Shown: positions 33,064 to 40,439 of the stretch, piece after piece | Position numbering within the stretch: position 1 is the first letter of the stretch | Layout: each line of letters opens with the position of its first letter | Assembly: GCA_937926105.1 (NCBI GenBank) | Contig: CALANS010000138.1 | Location: 56,145 to 120,144 of the forward strand | Direction: 5' to 3' | Origin: an uncultured Actinomycetes bacterium | GTDB taxonomy: Bacteria; Actinomycetota; Actinomycetes; Mycobacteriales; Nakamurellaceae | Length of the DNA stretch: 64,000 bases | Translations under genes and position numbers: made by a program | Notes under the pieces: model-generated | What the model was told of the DNA's origin: nothing | Seen by the model: only the letters and a program-made list of their open reading frames with translations | Databases searched by the model: none

Positions 33064-34174
33064 TAGGGCTCTCCACTTAGCCGGCCTATGGTTGAGGCGT
33101 GATCGCGCTGCGCGCGGGCCGGGACTATCCGAGGTCGGTGGGTGAGTTCCTGTCGTGGTTCGGCACGGACGCCGACTGCCGGGACTATCTGGCGTGGCTG
33201 CGCTGGCCGGGTGGGTTCGTGTGCGACGAGTGCGGGCATGTCGGTGGCTGGGAGATGGCCGACGGCCGGTGGCGGTGCCCTCGGTGTTCGCACCGTACGT
33301 CGGTGACGGCGGGAACGATCTTCGACAAGACACGCACTCCGTTGACGGTGTGGTTTCAGGCGGTGTGGTCGTTCGCCACGGCCAAGGACGGCATCTCCGC
33401 GCTGGGATTGCAGCGCACGTTGCAGATCGGCTCGTATCAGACGGCGTGGGCGATGCTGCACAGGCTGCGGTCGGTGCTGATCCGACCCGGCCGAGAGTTG
33501 CTGTCCGGGCGGGTGGAGATGGACGAGACCTACATCGGCGGCGAGGAGGCAGGGCTGGCAGGCGGACGCGCGAAGGGCAAGAAGTCGCTGGTCGCGGTCG
33601 CCGTGGAGCTCGCCGAGCCGATGGGCTTCGGCCGCTGCCGCATGCAAGTCATCCCCGACGCGTCCGGTCAGACGCTGCACGCCTTCGTCGCCGACAACGT
33701 CGCCACGGGTTCCACGGTGATCACCGACGGCTGGACCGGCTGCCTGGGCATCGACAAGCGGGGCTACACCCATGACCGGCGTAGCCAGCGGGCCGCCAAG
33801 GCTGCCGGCGAAGACGTCGGGCGGGCTGCTGCCCGGCGTGCACCGCGTCGCGTCGCTGGCCAAGCGGTGGCTGCTGTCCACCCATCAGGGCGCGGTCGAG
33901 GCCGAGCATTTGGACTCGTACTTCAGGAATTTTGCTTCAGGTTCAATCGTCGTCGCTCCCGCAGCCGCGGCCTGCTGTTCCTGCGGGTGCTACAACTGGC
34001 TGCCGGTCACGACCCGGTGCGGTACCGGCAGCTGATCAAGCGACCTCGGCCCCGAGACGTGCCGCCCCGCCCGCCCGGCATGACCGGGCATCCGCCCAGC
34101 ATCGACCGGCCCCGCGCCGACCGCCCTTGGCGACGCCGCTGACCAGCAACAGGCCGGCTAAGTGGAGAGCCCTA
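33064..34174 (+). mobile_element. IS1595-family insertion sequence (1111 bp)
   Basis: The terminal inverted repeats are perfect over 24 bp: the left starts TAGGGCTCTCCACTTAGC (33064) and the right ends GCTAAGTGGAGAGCCCTA (34174). The left flank is AGGTCAAG (33056-33063). The right copy is split by the later IS4 insertion, but AGGTCAAG is found intact at 35766-35773 beyond that element. The 8-bp duplication fits IS1595. The element landed between the terminator and the last codon of the DUF1016 gene. Confidence 0.9.
33099..34142 (+). pseudogene. IS1595 transposase, broken by two frameshifts
   Basis: The frame from GTG 33099 encodes a zinc ribbon (FVCDECGHVGG ... WRCPRCSHRTSVTAGTIFDKTRTPL) and the DDE core (GRVEMDETYIGGEEAG, STVITDGWTGCLGIDKRGYTHD). 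The next conserved stretch (LLPGVHRVASLAKRWLLSTHQGAVEAEHLDSYFRNF, with the end of the catalytic site) is in the +1 frame, about 33800-33930. The last stretch (FCFRFNRRRSRSRGLLFLRVLQLAAGHDPVRYRQLI) is back in the first frame. Two compensating indels therefore separate the catalytic residues. Unless both are sequence errors, the enzyme is inactive and the element immobile on its own. Confidence 0.85.
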
Positions 34175-34178
34175 AGGT

Positions 34179-35759
34179 CAATGCCGTTCAGTTATGCGGC
34201 GCGGATCTCGACGTTGCCGGGGTCGTCGTGTTTGACCTGTTTGTGGTGTGGTCGTTTGATGGGCCGGTAGCAGGGCCCGTAGCGTTTGATCACCCGCGGG
34301 TAGGAGCGGTGACGGCGTTCCAGGCGGTGGGCCAGGATCTCGGCGGTTACGCGCAGCAGCGCATCACCGATGTGGTGAGGGGGGGAAGTCCGCGGAGCCG
34401 TCGGCTTCGCGGCGGATCACCCGCAGGGAGTCCAGGAACGATAGTCGGTCGGGGTCGATGTCGTTGTCGTCGGCTGCCTGCACCATCAGGGCCCGGATGG
34501 CGTAGTGGGCCAAAAGGATGCCCCAGATTTCCTGGCGCACCATTGGCGGGGATTGGGATCGAAGGACGCGGGTGTGGCCGATTTGGTGGGTTTCGATCTC
34601 GTCGAAGGTGATCTCGATCTCCCACCGGTGGTGGTAGGCGGCGGCCACATCGCCGGAGATCATCTCCCGCCAGTCCAGGATGGAAGTGACAACCCGGTAG
34701 ACGGGGGCGTCGTCCCGGTCGGTGACCGCATATTCCACGACCCGCGCGGTGATCGCTGTGCCGGCCGCGGCCATGGCCTCGGCGTCGGCCGGCGTGGCTG
34801 GGGCCTTGACCCCGGCGGGGGTGATCGCCGACAGGTACGAGTCGTCCGGGAGTCGTTTCAGGACGGGCAGTTTGATGGTCTTGGACAGCCGGAAGATCAC
34901 ATCGGCGCCGGTGCCGGTCACCTGGCGGTAGAACTTGTAGGAGAAAAACCCGCGGTCGAAGGCGACCAGCATGCCCGCTTCCATGGCGAACAGGCACCCT
35001 TCGGCGAGTTCGCGTTCCCCGGTGCCGGTGGGGCCGAGCTGCGCGGCCACGACGGCGTGACTGCCGGCCTCCCCCAACGCGACCATCCTCACCTGCGGGA
35101 ACGCGCCGCCGTGGCCGGTGCGTGAGGGCGGGCGGCGGTACTCGGCCAGGTTGGCGGGCGTGTCGGGTATGTCCCACACCATCCCGTCGACGGCCATCAA
35201 CCTCCAGCGGTGGACAAACGCGCCGATCGTGGACGTGGTGGCCAGCGGCTGGCACACCTGATCGAACAGCTCACGTACCGGCGCATCACCCAGTCGCTGC
35301 CGGGCCTGACACAACGCGGAAGCGGTCGGCACCCTCCACGCCTTCTCCCACGCGGCGACGAACTTGAGCCCACCGACCATCTTGCGCATGACCTCTTGGT
35401 AGGCCTCGCCGAAGAACAGTCCCAGCGCGATCACGTAGTACACCACCAGCCGGGCCGGCAACAGCCGGCTGCGCCTCTCCCGCCGGCCCGTCCGCGACAC
35501 CGCATCATCGACCTGATCCCGCCGGTAGACCCGGGCGATCACACCCAGCGACAGATGATCCGACAACCGGCCCGCGGCCGGTTCCTCCAACGTCCCATGC
35601 TCGTCGCTCACGCACCGAAACTAGCTGCCGCGCAACAATTCCCCACGCATAAACGCGGGCGTGTCAAACGGCCGTAGACGGCCGAAAACCGCCGCCGAAG
35701 GAAATCACCCTGCCGCAAACGACGAAGTGTTCACCGGAACCGCAAACTTAACGGCATTG
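34179..35759 (-). mobile_element. IS4-family insertion sequence (1581 bp) nested at the IS1595 right end
   Basis: The ends are CAATGCCGTT-C-AGTT (34179) and its complement, read from 35759 as CAATGCCGTT-A-AGTT, so the inverted repeat is 14/15. The target duplication GCCCTAAGGT is present at 34169-34178 and 35760-35769, and 10 bp is a normal size for IS4. The duplicated sequence consists of the last 6 bp of the IS1595 right end plus 4 bp of that element's own target duplication, so IS4 came second. Confidence 0.92.
34192..35611 (-). pseudogene. IS4-family transposase with a frameshift at a C7 run
   Basis: The frame from ATG 35611 gives 415 residues with the IS4 DDE catalytic core: WRLMAVDGMVWDIPDTPANLAEY (first D), MLVAFDRGFFSYKFYRQV (second D) and AYHHRWEIEITFDEIETHQ (YREK-type Glu box). 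It stops at 34364, after ADFPPSPHR, just past CCCCCCC at about 34382-34388. In the -1 frame the family's usual C-terminus continues (HHIGDALLRVTAEILAHRLERRHRSYPRVIKRYGPCYRPIKRP) to TAA at 34192-34194. Either one C was gained, or slippage on the run makes the longer form, or it is a homopolymer sequencing error. Confidence 0.85.
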
Positions 35760-35768
35760 GCCCTAAGG

Positions 35769-36782
35769 TCAAGAACCGCCGAGGGCGCGGTTCAGGTCTT
35801 CTTCGGAGGGCAGCGCTGCCTGCTCCTCGGGGGCTAGCAGGTCGTAGCTGGCGATCGCTATCGGCTGGTTGCTCGTGGCGAGGGCGTACCTGACTACGCG
35901 GTCATTCTTGTCGGTGCACAGCAGCAGACCCACGGTGGGAGCGTGCTCTGCCCTGCGCAGCCGGTCCTCGACGAGCTCAACGTAGAACCCGAGCTTGCCG
36001 GCGTATTCCGGTTTGAACTTGCCGACCTTGAGCTCCACGACGACATACCGAAGCTGTTCGACGTGAAAAAACAGCAGGTCGAGTATGTATTCGTCGCCGT
36101 CCACGTCGAACGGAACCTGTCGGCCGACGAAGCTGAATCCGCGCCCCAGCTCACCCAAGGTGTCGATGATCCGATCTACAAGGGCAAGCTCGAGTGCGTG
36201 TTCGGCGTATCCCGGCTCGACGTGGAGGAAGTCAAAGATGTACGGGTCTTTGGTGATCTGCTGAGCGAGTTCGGATGCGCCGGGCTCAAGAATGCGGTCG
36301 AAGTTGGTGGGCGCGGATCCGAAACGACGGTGTGCTGTGGTCTTGATGTGATGCTCTAGTACGGCGCGAGTCCACCCGTGCGTGACCGCTTGCGCGGCAT
36401 ACCAGTCGCGTTGTTCCTGGTCGGCAATCTTGTCCAGCAACACGGTGATGTGCCCCCAGGGCAATTGGGCAACGCTCTGTTGCCCAATCTCATCGAGGCC
36501 GGGCCAGGCTCGTGCGAACGATCTCATGTACTTCAGGTTGCGGGCGGAAAGCCCCGTCACGCCCGCAAACTCAGAGCGGAGGTCGACCGCGAGTCGCTCG
36601 ATCACCTTGTCGCCCCACCGGGCCCGGTCAGTGTGCTCGACGAGCACACGGCCGATCTGCCAGTTGAGGCGAATGAGCTCGGTGTTAATCAGACGCTGAG
36701 CGCGGTATCGAGACTCCCGGACACGTTGCTTGAGTCCTGTGAGCACGCTCGCGTAGTCGTCAGGAAGCGCCAGGTTAGCCAC
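35769..36782 (-). CDS. DUF1016/YhcG-like PD-(D/E)xK nuclease
   Basis: 337 residues. The N-terminal DUF1016 helical domain has RAQRLINTELIRLNWQIGRVLVEH, GLSARNLKYMRSFARAWP and LPWGHITVLLDKI. The C-terminal PD-(D/E)xK nuclease has FVGRQVPFDVDGDEYILDLLFFHVEQLRYVVVELKVGKFKPEYAGKLGFYVELVEDRL, with catalytic Asp in YILDLLFF and the ExK of VVELKVG. YhcG-like proteins are found in restriction and mobile-element contexts and may cleave DNA, but their role is not settled. The stop codon (35769-35771) lies in the target duplication shared by the two IS elements, and the coding region is intact. Confidence 0.88.
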   Translation of the reverse strand: MANLALPDDYASVLTGLKQRVRESRYRAQRLINTELIRLNWQIGRVLVEHTDRARWGDKVIERLAVDLRSEFAGVTGLSARNLKYMRSFARAWPGLDEIGQQSVAQLPWGHITVLLDKIADQEQRDWYAAQAVTHGWTRAVLEHHIKTTAHRRFGSAPTNFDRILEPGASELAQQITKDPYIFDFLHVEPGYAEHALELALVDRIIDTLGELGRGFSFVGRQVPFDVDGDEYILDLLFFHVEQLRYVVVELKVGKFKPEYAGKLGFYVELVEDRLRRAEHAPTVGLLLCTDKNDRVVRYALATSNQPIAIASYDLLAPEEQAALPSEEDLNRALGGS

Positions 36783-36828
36783 AGCTCAAGCCTATCCGCG
36801 CGTCCCGACAGCCGGGGAACGGCCAGCG

Positions 36829-36984
36829 GTGACGGTGGCGACGTTCCATGACGGTGCCGACCAAAATCGCCGCGTGTGGGACGCGGTCGGAGAGGCACCG
36901 GCCGAGGCCGAGAACCTGGCATCTGCGCAGCGACCACCTGGGCCGCCAGGATTGACCGAACAAGACCGGTCCCCTCCTCAATAG
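36829..36984 (+). CDS. Possible 51-residue ORF
   Basis: GTG 36829 to TAG 36984 reads VTVATFHDGADQNRRVWDAVGEAPAEAENLASAQRPPGPPGLTEQDRSPPQ. Amino-acid content is plausible for a real protein or the remnant of one, but there is no clear ribosome site or recognised domain. It lies between the DUF1016 gene and the repeat array, in about 400 bp otherwise without genes. Confidence 0.25.
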   Translation: MTVATFHDGADQNRRVWDAVGEAPAEAENLASAQRPPGPPGLTEQDRSPPQ

Positions 36985-37043
36985 CTTGACGCCGACACCT
37001 GGGACGCGCTCCGGTAGGACCTGACGTCGTCGCAGGTCACAGC

Positions 37044-37140
37044 GCGGTGTCAGGCCGTACCGGGTTGGTGATCGATGACGGCAGCGGCGGTGTCAGACCT
37101 CGTCGGCCCGCCGGTGGCTGACACTCTGCGGTGTCAGGCC
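37044..37140. repeat. Three iteron-like GCGGTGTCAGRCC repeats
   Basis: GCGGTGTCAGGCC at 37044-37056, GCGGTGTCAGACC at 37087-37099 and GCGGTGTCAGGCC at 37128-37140 are spaced 43 and 41 bp, about four helical turns. One inverted core, GGCTGACAC, lies at 37117-37125. They end 38 bp before the first gene of the transfer operon, which encodes a protein with a C-terminal HTH. Operator, replication iteron and oriT-type roles are all possible. Confidence 0.75.
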
Positions 37141-37178
37141 TGACCGTTGTCGGGAGACCGCTGCGCAGCGTAGCCGGC

Positions 37179-37922
37179 ATGTTTAGCGATGCGAGTGTGG
37201 TGGGTTGTTCCTGGGATGCGCTGGCCGGCCGGCTGGACAGCCACGGGCTGATCGCCCGGTGGGCCGCGGAGCCGGAGCTGGCCGGGATCGGTTGCGTGGC
37301 CGACTTGCTGGCCGCGTGGCGGGACCCGGCGCGAACGCACCGGGTGGGGGATGCGCTGGCACGGCTGTCCGCCGTGGACGGTGGTAACGACGCCGACGCG
37401 CTGCTGGTGGTTTTGCACTTGGCCAGCCCGGTGGTGTGGCGCTTGGTGGGCCGGCTGCGGGATCTGGATCCGGATATCACTGCGATCGTGACGGCAGAGT
37501 TGTGCTGCCAGGTGCGCCGTTACCGGTGGCGTACCCGACGCGGCGGGCTTCTGACCAATCTGGAGCTGGACACCCGCGCGGCGGTGCTGGCCGAGTTGCG
37601 GCCTTCTGATCGCTACCACCCTGAGCGGGTCGAGCGGGTGACCGGTGACGGGGACATTGCTCGGCTGGCCGGCGCAGCTCCGGCAGTGCAGCAAGGAGCG
37701 GAGGAATGCCTCCTTGAGGTGCTGACCTGGGCTGTAGGTCGCGGTGTGGATAGCGATGACATCAACTTGCTGCTGGCTTGCCAGCAGGCGCGGGGGCGGC
37801 AGGGTGATGCCGCCGTCGCAGCCACACACCACATCTCGGTGCGCACCCTCTACCGACGGCGGGCCTCGGTCCTCGACCAGCTACGGGAAGCGGCCGGAGA
37901 CCTGCTGGCTGCCACCGCCTAG
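37179..37922 (+). CDS. HTH protein heading the transfer operon
   Basis: 247 residues from ATG 37179. GTG 37131 inside the last iteron is an alternative. The first 200 residues are helical and unrecognised (WDALAGRLDSHGLIARWAAEPELAGIGCVADLLAAW; SPVVWRLVGRLRDLDPDITAIVTAELCCQVRRYRW). The C-terminus ends in a sigma-4/LuxR-like HTH: DINLLLACQQARGRQGDAAVAATHHISVRTLYRRRASVLDQLREAAGDLLA. The iterons directly upstream make autoregulation plausible. Proteins of this plan are common and unnamed in actinobacterial conjugative elements, from memory. No enzymatic motif is seen. Confidence 0.65.
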   Translation: MFSDASVVGCSWDALAGRLDSHGLIARWAAEPELAGIGCVADLLAAWRDPARTHRVGDALARLSAVDGGNDADALLVVLHLASPVVWRLVGRLRDLDPDITAIVTAELCCQVRRYRWRTRRGGLLTNLELDTRAAVLAELRPSDRYHPERVERVTGDGDIARLAGAAPAVQQGAEECLLEVLTWAVGRGVDSDDINLLLACQQARGRQGDAAVAATHHISVRTLYRRRASVLDQLREAAGDLLAATA

Positions 37923-38052
37923 CCGCAGCCGACGCACAGCAGGCCCGAGGCGTGCAGCCACCACAGTCGAATCTTGCGAGCGGTCGCCGAGGCGTGGCAG
38001 CAAACCGCTGGACCCCGCACCCCCTGCGGGTGGACGCCAAGGAGGCCGCGGG

Positions 38053-38373
38053 ATGGATGAGCCGGTGTTGGCGGTGACAACCGCCGGGCAGGTCGCAGAC
38101 CTGTTGGAGGCGGTGATGACGGCCAACGGCCATATCGCGGCCGAGGCCGCACGAATCGCCGAGTCGGACCTGCTGGTCAGCCAGGCGATGGTCGATCGGC
38201 TGACCTCGTTGGGTCAGCGGCTTCGCCCCGGCGCCGAGGCGCGCACCCGGCTTGCCGCAGCCGGTCCGCAGCTGCTGCTGGCAGGCACCGCGGTGTGGCT
38301 GACCCGCCGCCAGCAGGGCACCGGCTCTGCGGCCCAGCGCGCCCACGCGCGATGGTCGGGGCCGGCAGCGTGA
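38053..38373 (+). CDS. Small helical protein of the transfer operon
   Basis: 106 residues from ATG 38053 with AAGGAGG 7 nt upstream. Almost entirely helical: VTTAGQVADLLEAVMTANGHIAAEAARIAESDLLVSQAMVDRLTSLGQRL, then a Leu/Ala-rich segment (LLLAGTAVWLTRRQQG) that may contact the membrane. No family is recognised. GTGA overlap couples it to the next gene, a ParA-like NTPase, so it may be a partner of that protein. Confidence 0.6.
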   Translation: MDEPVLAVTTAGQVADLLEAVMTANGHIAAEAARIAESDLLVSQAMVDRLTSLGQRLRPGAEARTRLAAAGPQLLLAGTAVWLTRRQQGTGSAAQRAHARWSGPAA

Positions 38374-39272
38374 GCACCACCTATCCTGCCGGCACATCCG
38401 AGATGCTGTCGGTGGCCGAGATCCAGCTGGCGCTGCGGGAACTACGCGCCCAGCACTGCGCGCCGGACGCAAACACGGGCCACCCGCACGCGCCGGACGG
38501 GCGCTACGGGGCCAAGGCACCCGAGGCCGATACTGTGACCGCCGCCGGGGACGACGACCCCAAGCCCGGCCGGCTGGCATCGGGGTGGATCGCCGTGGCC
38601 TCGGCGCACGCCGGGGCGGGCGCCTCGTGCGTGGCGTTGCTCCTGGCCGATGCCCTGGCCCAGGCGGGCCGGCCGACACGGCTGATCGAGGTGGCGACGC
38701 CGGCCAGGGCGGGGCTGGCCGGCGCCGCGGACACCGAGCTGGGCCTGGACGAGTCCGGCTGTTGGCGGATGGGACGCCGCGGCGCGGCGCTGTTGTGTCG
38801 TCGCACCGGAGACGAGCCGCCGCAGGCATGGCCGGGCCGGAACCGCCGCGCCAAGACCGTCGTCGACGTGGGCCTGCCGAGCCTGGACAATGCGGCCCGG
38901 CTGGCGCAGGACGCGCCGTTGTTGGTGCTGGTGTGCCGGGCCAGCGTGCCCGGTGTGCGGGCCACCGAACACCTACTTGACCAGTTGTCCTACCCGAACA
39001 CGGATCGTCTCGTGGTGGCCGCGATCGGCGCCAAGCGGTGGCCGGGGCAGGTTGCCGCGGCCACCGGGCGGCGTCTCGGGGAGCTGCGGGCCGCGGGGCG
39101 GGTGGTGCGGGTGCCGACCGATCGGCGCCTGGAACTGGCGGGGCCGACCTGCGGGCCGCTGCCGCGACAGCTTCTGGCCGCCGGCCGGCAGCTACTGGAT
39201 CGGATCGGCCACGCCGAGCACGGCGGGGATCAGACCGGGACGGCAGGCCCGTCCGACTGGAAGGACACATGA
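38370..39272 (+). CDS. ParA/MinD-like NTPase-fold protein with a degenerate nucleotide loop
   Basis: 300 residues from GTG 38370 (GTGA overlap). After a 70-residue variable N-terminus comes SGWIAVASAHAGAGASCVALLLADALAQAGRPTRLIEVATPARAGLAG, a MinD-like first strand and P-loop in which the canonical Lys residues are missing. The later strands KTVVDVGLPSLDNAARLAQDAPLLVLVCRASVPGVRATEHLLDQL and RLVVAAIGAKRWPGQVAAA keep the ParA order. It is probably a non-hydrolysing scaffold or a positioning factor for the conjugation machine, mirroring the CpaE-like protein of the Tad locus. Chromosome or plasmid partitioning is less likely, because no ParB is present. Confidence 0.65.
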   Translation: MSTTYPAGTSEMLSVAEIQLALRELRAQHCAPDANTGHPHAPDGRYGAKAPEADTVTAAGDDDPKPGRLASGWIAVASAHAGAGASCVALLLADALAQAGRPTRLIEVATPARAGLAGAADTELGLDESGCWRMGRRGAALLCRRTGDEPPQAWPGRNRRAKTVVDVGLPSLDNAARLAQDAPLLVLVCRASVPGVRATEHLLDQLSYPNTDRLVVAAIGAKRWPGQVAAATGRRLGELRAAGRVVRVPTDRRLELAGPTCGPLPRQLLAAGRQLLDRIGHAEHGGDQTGTAGPSDWKDT

Positions 39273-39562
39273 TGATCGGCCAACTGGCGGCGCATCTGGT
39301 GGCTGCGGGGGTGTGCCCGGCGGCGCCTCCCGGGATGGCGTCGTGGTCGGACACGATTTTGTCCTGGGTGAAGTGGGGAGTGCTGGCGATCCTCGCGATC
39401 TCCTTCTTCTTGTCGGTGGGGATGGTGATCTGGGGTCGGGTCACGCACCACCCGAAGGGCGCCAGGCTGGGATTCGACGGAGTGATGATCTGCTTTGTGG
39501 GCGCCCTGGTCTACGTGTTCGGCTTCGTGGTCATCTCCTCGATCACCGGTAACGGTTGCTGA
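39269..39562 (+). CDS. Small two-helix membrane protein, possible VirB2/TrbC-like subunit
   Basis: 97 residues from ATG 39269 (overlap with the previous stop, AAGGA upstream). The first part (QLAAHLVAAGVCPAAPPG) could be a poor signal or periplasmic segment. Two helices follow: ILSWVKWGVLAILAISFFLSVGMVIWG and IGFDGVMICFVGALVYVFGFVVISSI-like, separated by RVTHHPKGARLGF. Size, double helix and position before the VirB6-like gene fit a VirB2/TrbC-type component, but no diagnostic motif is present. Confidence 0.55.
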   Translation: MMIGQLAAHLVAAGVCPAAPPGMASWSDTILSWVKWGVLAILAISFFLSVGMVIWGRVTHHPKGARLGFDGVMICFVGALVYVFGFVVISSITGNGC

Positions 39563-39563
39563 C

Positions 39564-40439
39564 ATGTGGCATCGACGACGCGGCCCCACGCCAGCCCCGC
39601 AGTGGACGCGAGCAAAGATGCTGGCCCTGCTCGGTGGTGCCGCCGCCACGGCGCTCGCTGCGGTCGCCGGCCTGGTCCTGCTGGTGGTGTTGGCCCTGCG
39701 CCCCGGCACCGCGCAGGACAGTGCAACTACGGCGGCTCACCCCAGCACGGCGTCGACCGGAACGTCAGCGGCGGGGTCCGGTCGCACGAACGTCGCGGTG
39801 CCCGGCCGGGGCCGGGCGCGAGACGTGCTTGCCGCAAAACCGATGCCCACCGTGGATGCGCAGGCAGCCCGGCCGGGCCCGGTGTCGCTGACCCCGCCGG
39901 GGCAGATCGCCCTGCCGACAGCAACGCGCACCGGCCCGGCCGGCGTGCCGACCGGCTTCCCGCACACCCCGCAGGGGGCGCTGGCTCAGCTGGCCGCGAT
40001 CGACGCCGCGGCGATGCAGTCCGGGTCGCTGGCCGGGGCGCGGGCGGTGCTGGCCGGCTGGGCGTTGCCGGGCGGCCCGACCGGACAGTCGTGGACGCTG
40101 ATCCGCGGCATGGCGGCGCTGTTGGATCAGGCGGGTTTGTCGGGTGGCGGGTCGCCGCGCCTGGCGCTGGTGCTGACACCGCTGATGGGATTGATCAAGG
40201 GCACGTCGGGTCCGGATTTCGTGGTGCCCTGCGTGGATTTCGAGTTGGACGTGACCCTGGAGCAGACCGCGCGGGCCGCGGTGGCGGACTGTCAGCGCAT
40301 GATCTGGACCAGTAACGAAAGCGGCCGGTGGTTGATCGGGCCCGGGCGGGAGCCGGCGCCGGCGCCGTCGGTGTGGCCGGACACCGACGCCGCGATCACC
40401 GCGGGCTACGCGGATCTGCGGGCGGCCGATCATGGTTGA
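39564..40439 (+). CDS. Membrane-anchored extracytoplasmic transfer protein
   Basis: 291 residues starting at ATG 39564, 1 bp after the previous stop. A basic N-terminus (MWHRRRGPTPAPQWTRAK) is followed by one helix (MLALLGGAAATALAAVAGLVLLVVLAL). Then comes a Thr/Ser/Pro-rich linker and a domain from about 130 (PTGFPHTPQGALAQLAAIDAAAMQSGSLAGARAVLAGWALPGGPTGQSWTLIRGMAALLDQAG ... CVDFELDVTLEQTARAAVADCQRMIWTSNESGRWLIGPG) that may adopt the NTF2/VirB8-like fold of actinobacterial TcpC proteins. If so it would be the VirB8 counterpart. The stop overlaps the VirB6-like start by 8 bp. Confidence 0.6.
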   Translation: MWHRRRGPTPAPQWTRAKMLALLGGAAATALAAVAGLVLLVVLALRPGTAQDSATTAAHPSTASTGTSAAGSGRTNVAVPGRGRARDVLAAKPMPTVDAQAARPGPVSLTPPGQIALPTATRTGPAGVPTGFPHTPQGALAQLAAIDAAAMQSGSLAGARAVLAGWALPGGPTGQSWTLIRGMAALLDQAGLSGGGSPRLALVLTPLMGLIKGTSGPDFVVPCVDFELDVTLEQTARAAVADCQRMIWTSNESGRWLIGPGREPAPAPSVWPDTDAAITAGYADLRAADHG

